Assembly: GCA_021815245.1 (NCBI GenBank)
Contig: JAKAHF010000215.1
Coordinates: 1 to 5,317, forward strand
Direction of reading: 5' to 3'
Length of the DNA: 5,317 bases
DNA from: Actinomycetes bacterium
GTDB taxonomy: Bacteria > Actinomycetota > Thermoleophilia > RBG-16-64-13
Both the position numbers and the translations under genes were made by a program. Under the pieces are notes generated by a model. That model saw nothing but the letters and a program-made list of their open reading frames with translations, was not told the DNA's origin and searched no databases. Shown here in pieces: positions 1 through 4,694 of this stretch. Within the stretch, counting starts at the first letter, position 1. Each line of letters starts with the position of its first letter.

Positions 1-2
1 AC

Positions 3-1898
3 GGTCTCGCTGCCTTGCGGCCGGCCGCGGCGGCTGGACAGGTCGCCCATGACGTCGCCCATGTTCTCCTCGGGGGCGGTCACCTCTACGTTGACCACAG
101 GCTCGAGCAGCACCGGCATGGCCTCGGTCATGGCCTTGTTCCACGCCAGGCCGCCGGCCAGCTTGAACGCGAGCTCGGACGAATCCACCGTGTGATACGA
201 ACCATCGTAGAGCTTCACCTTCACGTCCACCACCGGATACCCGGCGATGACCCCGTGCTCCATCGCCTCGACGATTCCCTTCTCCACCGCGGGGATGAAG
301 TTCCTCGGGATGGACCCACCGAAAATCGCGTCCTCGAACTGATAGCCCTCGCCTCGAGGCAGCGGCTCCACTTCGATCCAGCAGTCGCCGAACTGCCCGC
401 GGCCACCGGTCTGCTTCTTGTGCCGGCCCTGGGCGCTGGCCTTCTTGCGGATGGTCTCGCGATAGGGTACCTGCGGCGGATGCAGTTCGACCTCGACACC
501 GAAGCGCCTCTTGAGTTTGTCGAGGATGACTTCGACGTGCACCTGGCTGGTGCCCGAGATGATCATCTCCTTGGTCTGCGGGTCGAAGCGCAACTCCATC
601 GCCGGGTCTTCCTCGCCCAGACGGCGCAGGCCGTTACTGACCTTCTCCTCTTCACCACGGGTCTTGGGCGTGATGGCGAACGAGATGGCCGCTGGTGGGA
701 ATTCGTAGCGCGCGAAGTGCACGGCCTTCGCAGGATCGCACAACGTATCACCGGTGCCGGTCTCTTTGAGCTTGGCGAGAGCAACGATATCTCCCGCACC
801 AGCCTCTTCGAGGGCCTTGGTCTCCTTGCCCTGCATGAGCAGGATGTTGCCGGTACGCTCTTTCTCTCCGGTGCGGCTGTTGAGGAGCTGCGAATCGGTG
901 GCGATCCTCCCGGAGACGATGCGCACGAGATTCACGCGGCCCGAGAACTGATCGTAGATGGTCTTGAACACGAAGAGGGCCGTCGCACCCTTCGCGTCGG
1001 TGGCAAGCTTGACCTCTTCGGTGCCGTCGGTGCCGCTGAGCGCGGTCTTCTCGCCCCGGTCGAGCGGCGATGGGGCCGCGAGCAGGAGGTCGAGCACCCT
1101 GTCGAGACCGATGTTCTTGGTCGCGCACACCGGCAGGGCGGGTGCGATAACGCCCGCGGCGATGGCCGCCTTCAGCGCCGATTTGATCTCGTCTGCCGTG
1201 AGCTCGTTGCCTTCGAGGTACTTCTCGAGCAGCGCGTCATCGGCCTCAGCCACGCGGTCGACCAGCTTCTCGCGCGCTTCGTCGGCTGCATCCTGCAGGT
1301 CGGCGGGGATGGGGCCTTCAGTGGCCTTCGCGGCGCCGCCTGCGTATGTGTAGGCCTTCATGTTGAGAATGTCGACGACCCCGTGGAAACCAGCCTCTTC
1401 GCCAACGGGCAGGCCGAGGGCGATGACTTCGTCGCCAAAGCGGGTCTGAACCGCCGAAAGGGCCTCACCGAAGTACGCACGCTCGCGGTCCATCATGTTG
1501 ATGGCGATGACGCGCGAAACGCCGCCCTCCTTGGCGCGCTTCCAAAGCCGCTCGGTCTGCACTTCGACCTTGGTGACCGCGTTGACCACGACAAGCGCGG
1601 TCTCGACCACCTGGAGGCTTGCGAGCGACTCATTGATGAACGACGCCTCTCCGGGAGTGTCGATCAGGTTGACCTTGTGGCCGGCCCAATCGGCGTGAGC
1701 GAGAGCCGAAGCGATGGTCATCTGTCGCTTGATCTCGTCCTCGTCGTGGTCGGTCGTCGTGGTGCCGTCGGTGACCGAGCCCAAGCGGTTCTTTGCCCCC
1801 GAAGTGAACAGCAAGGCCTCGATTAGAGAAGTCTTTCCCGCCCCGCGGTGGCCTACGATAGCCACATTCCTTATCTTGGCCGGATCTACCAGTGCCAT
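3..1898 (-). CDS. EF-G-like translational GTPase (FusA2-type paralog), 3' end cut by window edge
   Basis: The frame encodes a cytoplasmic ribosome-associated GTPase with EF-G architecture. It starts with ATG at 1898, preceded by GAGGAGG at a 4-nt gap, and runs 632 codons to the left edge, so roughly 60 C-terminal residues are missing. The P-loop GHRGAGKT is at residues 16-23, DTPGE at 80-84 and NMMD at 134-137. A domain II-like barrel covers about 300-390, domain III about 400-475, domain IV about 480-595 (RHKKQTGGRGQFG at 492-504, DGSYHTVDSSE at 565-575), and domain V begins at PVLLEP (595-600). The P-loop lacks the AHID stretch of housekeeping EF-G, His of DTPGH is Glu, and the Lys of NKxD is Met, so this is the EF-G-like paralog family and not the translocase fusA. 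Known paralogs of this broad family have varied or unclear roles, so the exact function is unknown. A terminator and a possible leader peptide lie directly upstream. Confidence 0.93.
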   Translation of the reverse strand, partial: MALVDPAKIRNVAIVGHRGAGKTSLIEALLFTSGAKNRLGSVTDGTTTTDHDEDEIKRQMTIASALAHADWAGHKVNLIDTPGEASFINESLASLQVVETALVVVNAVTKVEVQTERLWKRAKEGGVSRVIAINMMDRERAYFGEALSAVQTRFGDEVIALGLPVGEEAGFHGVVDILNMKAYTYAGGAAKATEGPIPADLQDAADEAREKLVDRVAEADDALLEKYLEGNELTADEIKSALKAAIAAGVIAPALPVCATKNIGLDRVLDLLLAAPSPLDRGEKTALSGTDGTEEVKLATDAKGATALFVFKTIYDQFSGRVNLVRIVSGRIATDSQLLNSRTGEKERTGNILLMQGKETKALEEAGAGDIVALAKLKETGTGDTLCDPAKAVHFARYEFPPAAISFAITPKTRGEEEKVSNGLRRLGEEDPAMELRFDPQTKEMIISGTSQVHVEVILDKLKRRFGVEVELHPPQVPYRETIRKKASAQGRHKKQTGGRGQFGDCWIEVEPLPRGEGYQFEDAIFGGSIPRNFIPAVEKGIVEAMEHGVIAGYPVVDVKVKLYDGSYHTVDSSELAFKLAGGLAWNKAMTEAMPVLLEPVVNVEVTAPEENMGDVMGDLSSRRGRPQGSET

Positions 1899-1923
1899 AC
1901 GTCCTCCTCGCCTCAGCCTTTCG

Positions 1924-1933
1924 GTGCATGCAC
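1924..1933. repeat. 10-bp perfect palindrome GTGCATGCAC
   Basis: Perfect inverted repeat 25 nt upstream of the EF-G-like ATG and downstream of the terminator. It shares TGCATG with the palindrome at 2049-2058. The two centres are 125 bp apart. An operator role is speculative. Confidence 0.35.
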
Positions 1934-1962
1934 ACACTCTACGGGGCAACTACCCCATGCCA

Positions 1963-1992
1963 TAAAAAAGACGCCGCCCAGCGGGCAGCGTC
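1963..1992 (-). terminator. Strong intrinsic terminator or attenuator between the 80-codon gene and the EF-G-like gene
   Basis: Read on the minus strand, GACGCTGCCC and GGGCGGCGTC form a 10-bp stem with one G-U pair and a 3-nt GCT loop, followed immediately by six T residues (1969-1964). The plus-strand side has no T-run, so it acts leftward only. It would end transcripts of the upstream recG-to-rpmF operon, or act as an attenuator for the EF-G-like gene that begins 65 nt further on. Confidence 0.9.
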
Positions 1993-2002
1993 GCTCCTCA
2001 CA
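1992..2002. repeat. Direct repeat copy 1 (TGTGAGGAGCG on the minus strand)
   Basis: Exact 11-bp match to 2041-2051, with starts 49 bp apart. This copy spans the stop of the 12-codon frame and touches the first base of the terminator stem. The other copy carries that frame's Shine-Dalgarno. Part of the similarity may simply reflect the GAGGAG ribosome-binding motif. Confidence 0.6.
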
Positions 2003-2036
2003 CAGTACGATTGTCGTCAGATCCAATGCCACACAT
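1998..2036 (-). CDS. Possible 12-codon leader peptide (uORF) before the terminator
   Basis: An ATG at 2036 opens a 12-codon frame, MCGIGSDDNRTV, ending in TGA at 2000-1998. GAGGAG at 2048-2043 lies 6 nt upstream of the ATG, an ideal Shine-Dalgarno placement. The stop is only 5 nt before the first stem base of the terminator (1992), so a ribosome sitting at the last codons or the stop would cover the 5' arm of that stem. There is no run of one amino acid, so it does not look like a classical amino-acid-biosynthesis leader. A short frame like this could arise by chance in GC-rich DNA where GAGGAG is common. I see its position as suggestive, and have no direct evidence that it is translated. Confidence 0.4.
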   Translation of the reverse strand: MCGIGSDDNRTV

Positions 2037-2040
2037 CACG

Positions 2041-2051
2041 CGCTCCTCACA
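2041..2051. repeat. Direct repeat copy 2 (TGTGAGGAGCG on the minus strand)
   Basis: Second exact copy of the 11-bp repeat at 1992-2002. It contains the Shine-Dalgarno of the 12-codon frame and partly overlaps the palindrome at 2049-2058. Confidence 0.6.
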
Positions 2052-2058
2052 TGCATGT
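2049..2058. repeat. 10-bp perfect palindrome ACATGCATGT
   Basis: Perfect inverted repeat in the non-coding leader, sharing the core TGCATG with a second 10-bp palindrome at 1924-1933. It falls in the loop of the SD-sequestering hairpin. It could be a small operator half of a pair, but no regulator is identified. Confidence 0.35.
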
Positions 2059-2076
2059 TCCAGCGAGGAGGCGCTA

Positions 2077-2319
2077 CTACTCGGTCTTGAGTTGGTAGCG
2101 GCGCTCCCGCTTGACCCAGGTGACAGCGCCGATTGACGACGGAAGGATCTCGAGGTTGCCCTCGCGAGCTTCGACCCGAATCAGCTCCATGTCGCGGTAG
2201 TAGACCTTGGCAGTGCCCGAAACCGTGTGCACCGACGTAGTACGAAGACTCTCGTCAGGCGCCTGGATGGGCGAGGTGAGGCTGATGAGGACCTCTCCCT
2301 CTTGCACGATGATCTGCAT
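2077..2319 (-). CDS. Small protein of unknown function (80 aa) downstream of rpmF
   Basis: I do not recognise this protein. It starts at ATG 2319, 19 nt after the rpmF stop, with GAGGAG at 2335-2330 (10-nt spacing, a little long) and ends in TAG. The sequence alternates hydrophobic and polar residues (MQIIVQEGEVLISL, then TAKVYYRDMELIRVEARE, then AVTWVKRERRYQL), suggesting a compact mostly beta fold. It has no signal peptide, membrane segment or cysteine. The C-terminus is basic (KRERRYQLK). It is the last gene before the terminator and appears co-transcribed with rpmF. In many bacteria plsX follows rpmF, but this protein bears no resemblance to PlsX. The operon position, ribosome binding site and coding-like sequence support a real gene. 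Confidence 0.75.
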   Translation of the reverse strand: MQIIVQEGEVLISLTSPIQAPDESLRTTSVHTVSGTAKVYYRDMELIRVEAREGNLEILPSSIGAVTWVKRERRYQLKTE

Positions 2320-2338
2320 ACGACCCCAGCTCCTCTAC

Positions 2339-2518
2339 TTACTCCTCGACCTTGATGACCTGGCGACCGTTGTACATTCCACAGGTGGGGCACACCCGAT
2401 GCGGGGCCTTCGGGCTGTGGCACTGCGGGCATTCGTTGACGCTCGGCGCCGAGCCGGCGTGGGTCGCACGGCGGGTGTCGCGACGCTGGCGTGAGGTCTT
2501 TCTCTTGGGGACGGCCAT
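2339..2518 (-). CDS. rpmF: 50S ribosomal protein L32
   Basis: This 59-residue structural protein of the large ribosomal subunit begins MAVPKRKTSRQRRDTRRA, the diagnostic L32 amino terminus: a basic RNA-binding tail followed by a zinc ribbon. Two CxxC pairs (C30-x2-C33 and C43-x2-C46) make it the zinc-binding form. The ATG at 2518 follows GAGAGG at about 7 nt and the gene ends in TAA at 2341-2339. It lies 60 nt downstream of the DUF177 gene, a pairing conserved across many bacteria. The 60-nt gap shows no convincing promoter: a TATAGA hexamer sits too close to the start to leave a ribosome binding site in the transcript. Length and sequence are normal for the family. Confidence 0.97.
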   Translation of the reverse strand: MAVPKRKTSRQRRDTRRATHAGSAPSVNECPQCHSPKAPHRVCPTCGMYNGRQVIKVEE

Positions 2519-2578
2519 TATTCGCCTCTCTCTATACCTTCGGGGAACGCTAGTTTTTACCCCATCTACCGGGATATT

Positions 2579-3118
2579 TCAAGAGTCATCGGCGTCATTG
2601 AACGTCAGTTCCTTCAGCTTGCTCCACCGACCGTCGATCTGATCGTGGGAACAGTCGCATCTGATCTTGTTCAGATCGCGGCCGCACTGAGGACACAAGC
2701 CCTCGCATTCGGGCCTACAGACGATCTGTGGAGGCAGCGCAAGAACCACCGCTTCGCGCACCAGCGCGTGAAGATCGACCACGAGGTCTCTGATGAACGG
2801 GCTCAGCTCGGTCTCTTCCCAGCCGCCCTTGGCGGTGGGTGCGAACTCCTGCTGTTCCGCCTTCACCACGAGCACCGCCTCGCTCAGACACCGCGCGCAC
2901 GGGCCATACAGATTCACCTCGGCCAGGAGATTCACCAGGTACCCGCCTGCCAGGCGATCGACAACGATATCCACGCCATCGGGGATCAACACATCGTAGC
3001 GCGTGCCACCCAACATCACCGGCGCGACATCGACGGCATACACACCCTCGAAGTGCTCACCAGAACGGAGTGAAAGGCTCTCCAGATCGAGATTCATCAT
3101 CACGAGCTCACAGCGCAC
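2579..3118 (-). CDS. DUF177/YceD family protein, probable large-subunit rRNA or ribosome biogenesis factor
   Basis: The 179-residue protein carries the YceD hallmarks: a central GPCARCLSE (C74, C77) and a C-terminal cysteine cluster, CRPECEGLCPQCGRDLN (C134, C138, C142, C145), followed by CDC (154-156). The cysteines suggest a metal-binding knuckle. In plants and E. coli the family has been tied to 23S rRNA accumulation, and its constant pairing with rpmF fits a ribosome-assembly role. That function is inferred here. The longest start is GTG at 3118 with GAGG 4 nt upstream, a short spacing. ATG codons at 3100 and 3097 (MMNLDLESL) are good alternatives and would shorten it by 6 or 7 residues. 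It follows the SepIVA-like gene by 26 nt and ends in TGA. Confidence 0.9.
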   Translation of the reverse strand: MRCELVMMNLDLESLSLRSGEHFEGVYAVDVAPVMLGGTRYDVLIPDGVDIVVDRLAGGYLVNLLAEVNLYGPCARCLSEAVLVVKAEQQEFAPTAKGGWEETELSPFIRDLVVDLHALVREAVVLALPPQIVCRPECEGLCPQCGRDLNKIRCDCSHDQIDGRWSKLKELTFNDADDS

Positions 3119-3144
3119 CTGACCTCGCGGCCGGGCGCGTCGTG

Positions 3145-3606
3145 CTACATCATCTCGCCCGACTGGCCCGACTGCAGACGTTCGCGACCGCGCTCGACAG
3201 CGGCCAGGAACTTGCCGAGGTTCGTCTCGAGCGTCTTCAAGATCTCGTCGGCGTAGTCCTCGGCGCCGAGCCTGATCTCGCGCTCGCGGGCTTCAGCCTC
3301 GCGGATGATCTCCTCGGATTGCCGCTGGGCCCGCTTGACGACCTCTTGCTCACTTGCCAGCCTCTGGGCTTCTTCGCGACCCTCCGCGAGGATGCGCTCG
3401 GACTCTTCCTTGGCCTCTTGGAGCATCTCTTGGCGCTCCTTGACGATCCACCGGGCTTGCTTGATCTCCTCGGGGATCGTGGCCCGCATCTGATCGAGCA
3501 GATCGTAGATCTCGTCCCGGTCGATCATGACTTTGTCGGTCATGGGGAAAGTGCTCGCGCCGTGGACAAGGTCATCCAGCTTGTCAATCAGAACGAGAAC
3601 GTCCAT
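3145..3606 (-). CDS. SepIVA/DivIVA-like coiled-coil protein (short form)
   Basis: The 153-residue cytoplasmic protein has a short N-terminal region resembling mycobacterial SepIVA (LIDKLDDLV near the start, then PMTDKVMIDRDEIYDLLDQM at 21-40, IPEEIKQA at 44-51). A long charged coiled coil of Glu/Arg/Ala/Gln heptads covers about 52-115, and a conserved-looking tail, YADEILKTLETNLGKFL, spans 118-134. SepIVA is a DivIVA-domain protein involved in septation and envelope growth in mycobacteria, where as I recall it also sits beside a DUF177 gene. Automated annotation may call such proteins ATP synthase subunit b because of the coiled coil, but there is no membrane segment. The coil is much shorter than in mycobacterial SepIVA. 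ATG at 3606 is 3 nt after the coaD stop, with GGAGG inside the end of coaD at 8-nt spacing. Confidence 0.8.
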   Translation of the reverse strand: MDVLVLIDKLDDLVHGASTFPMTDKVMIDRDEIYDLLDQMRATIPEEIKQARWIVKERQEMLQEAKEESERILAEGREEAQRLASEQEVVKRAQRQSEEIIREAEAREREIRLGAEDYADEILKTLETNLGKFLAAVERGRERLQSGQSGEMM

Positions 3607-3609
3607 ACC

Positions 3610-4101
3610 TTAGTCCTCCGCAACTCCGTACATTTCGGCGAACCGGCGCTCGACCACCTCGGGTACGAGATCACTGACACAGCCGCGATATTTTGCGATC
3701 TCCTTGACTCCACTCGAGCTGAGAAAGACGTGCTCGGGTGACGCCATAAGGTACATCGTCTCCAAGTCGGAATCCAACTTGCGGTTCAGTTGCGCCATCT
3801 GGAACTCGTATTCGAAGTCGGCGAACGCCCGTAGGCCTTTGACGAGCACGCTCGCCCCCACCTCGCGGGCCAACTTGACCACGAGCCCTCTCATGACGAC
3901 GACCCTGACATTCGGCAAATGCCTCGTCGACTCCTCTACGAAATGCACGCGATCGCTGCATGTGAACAACACCGACTTGCGGAAGGAGTCGTCGACGACC
4001 GCCACGACCACCTCGTCAAAGATGGCACTGCACCGGGAGATGATGTCGATGTGCCCGATAGTCACCGGATCATATGTGCCCGGGCATAAGGCTATCTTCA
4101 A
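3610..4101 (-). CDS. coaD: Phosphopantetheine adenylyltransferase (PPAT)
   Basis: This enzyme transfers AMP from ATP to 4'-phosphopantetheine to make dephospho-CoA, the penultimate step of coenzyme A synthesis, in the cytoplasm. The 163-residue length is normal. PGTYDPVTIGHIDII at 7-21 holds the nucleotidyltransferase T/HxGH motif (T14-x-G-H17). RK at 41-42 matches the substrate-binding lysine region, VKGLRAFADFEYEFQMA (87-103) the GLR motif, and HVFLSSSGVKE (124-134) the ISSS motif. Start is TTG at 4101, overlapping the rsmD TGA as TTGA. AAGGAG (4113-4108) lies 6 nt upstream and the conserved N-terminus MKIALCPGTYDP requires this start. No in-frame ATG replaces it. PGTYDP in place of the usual PGSFDP, and TIGH in place of TNGH, are mild variants. 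Confidence 0.97.
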   Translation of the reverse strand: MKIALCPGTYDPVTIGHIDIISRCSAIFDEVVVAVVDDSFRKSVLFTCSDRVHFVEESTRHLPNVRVVVMRGLVVKLAREVGASVLVKGLRAFADFEYEFQMAQLNRKLDSDLETMYLMASPEHVFLSSSGVKEIAKYRGCVSDLVPEVVERRFAEMYGVAED

Positions 4102-4694
4102 TCGAGGCTCCTTCTTGTCACGGCCATCGTGATCTTCGTGTCTCCGTAGATGCGGGCGAACACGGGGGTCAGGCCGAGCGACGCCTGGGACGAACTATCG
4201 CTCTCGATGACCACCACGCCGTCGTGCGTCATCACGCGTGGCACCAATACCGAGAGCACACCCTCCACTTCTTCGAGAATTCTATAGGGAGGGTCCACAA
4301 AGAGCAAATCAAAGCAGGTCCCTGCGGTGACGAGGCGCTCCAGGGCTTTCTTGTAGTCGGCGACCACGATCTTGGCAGCAGCCTCGTACTCGAGCGACAC
4401 GATATTGTCCGAGAGGATCCTGGCGACCGTAGGGTCGGATTCGACGAAGAGGCAGCTCCGCGCCCCGCGCGACAGCGCCTCGAGACCGAGCGCGCCACTG
4501 CCCGCGAAGAGATCGAGCACGGCGAGATCGCCGATGGGTCCGAGCACATTGAAGACGGCCTGACGCACCATGTCGCTTGTGGGACGCACGGTATGCTTCT
4601 GAGGCACTTTGATGTACCGGCCGCGCCGCGAACCCGCCACGATGCGGACGCGTCCGGGAAAGCTTCCGCCGGCCGCCCCCCTGGTCACGCTCAT
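4098..4694 (-). CDS. rsmD: 16S rRNA (guanine-N2)-methyltransferase RsmD
   Basis: RsmD transfers a methyl group from S-adenosylmethionine to N2 of G966 (E. coli numbering) of 16S rRNA during small-subunit maturation. The 198-residue protein has the typical N-terminus VRIVAGSRRGRYIKVP (16-31), TVRPTSDMVRQAVFNVL (35-51), the SAM-binding motif VLDLFAGSGALGLEALSRGA (59-78), acidic E85 (FVESD), and the catalytic DPPY at 134-137. ATG at 4694 overlaps the recG TGA as ATGA, implying translational coupling. Its own Shine-Dalgarno is weak (GGA about 8 nt upstream). The frame stays open upstream to an ATG at 4769, but those 25 residues are unlike RsmD and would run deep into recG, so I reject that start. 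rsmD-coaD adjacency is a common bacterial arrangement. Confidence 0.96.
   Translation of the reverse strand: MSVTRGAAGGSFPGRVRIVAGSRRGRYIKVPQKHTVRPTSDMVRQAVFNVLGPIGDLAVLDLFAGSGALGLEALSRGARSCLFVESDPTVARILSDNIVSLEYEAAAKIVVADYKKALERLVTAGTCFDLLFVDPPYRILEEVEGVLSVLVPRVMTHDGVVVIESDSSSQASLGLTPVFARIYGDTKITMAVTRRSLD
4102..4113 (-). promoter_or_regulatory. Ribosome binding site fixing the TTG start of coaD
   Basis: AAGGAG at 4113-4108 lies inside the end of rsmD, 6 nt upstream of the TTG at 4101. The optimal spacing and the conserved MKIALCPGTYDP that follows settle the non-ATG start. Confidence 0.85.

Larger units (their letters stand above)
2040..2074 (-). promoter_or_regulatory. Hairpin that could sequester the leader-peptide Shine-Dalgarno
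   Basis: On the minus strand, CTCCTC (2070-2065) can pair with the Shine-Dalgarno GAGGAG (2048-2043). The stem extends through GCG (2074-2072) pairing with CGC (2042-2040) past one bulged C at 2071, giving 9 base pairs around a 16-nt loop. Pairing would hide the ribosome binding site of the 12-codon frame. The fold is read by eye. Its stability and biological use are untested. Confidence 0.35.
1899..2076 (-). promoter_or_regulatory. 178-nt leader/intergenic region upstream of the EF-G-like gene
   Basis: This non-coding stretch separates the 80-codon gene from the EF-G-like gene. In transcription order it holds an SD-sequestering hairpin, a 12-codon frame, the terminator and the 65-nt segment with the EF-G-like ribosome binding site. 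I found no convincing -35/-10 pair. A TAGAGT hexamer (revcomp of 1936-1941) is a weak -10 resemblance with no partner. Transcription of the EF-G-like gene may therefore come partly from read-through of the terminator, or from a promoter of unfamiliar consensus. Confidence 0.5.

Noticed and set aside
15..1826. Uninterrupted plus-strand frame of about 600 codons
   Set aside because: It lies antisense to the EF-G-like gene, whose minus-strand frame shows clear family motifs from end to end. The plus-strand translation is low-complexity, rich in Arg, Leu, Gly, Asp and His with no recognisable domain, as expected of a GC-rich shadow frame.
1943..1956. GGGG/CCCC inverted repeat just downstream of the terminator T-run
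   Set aside because: Only a 4-bp stem with a 6-nt loop and no T-run. Too weak to call a second terminator or a defined element.
2519..2578. TATAGA hexamer before rpmF as a promoter -10 box
   Set aside because: There is no acceptable -35 at the right distance, and the implied transcription start would fall inside or after the ribosome binding site.
2839..3741. Plus-strand frame of about 300 codons
   Set aside because: Antisense across DUF177, the SepIVA-like gene and the end of coaD, crossing real gene boundaries. Its translation mixes Pro/Arg-rich and Leu/Asp-rich stretches typical of a shadow.
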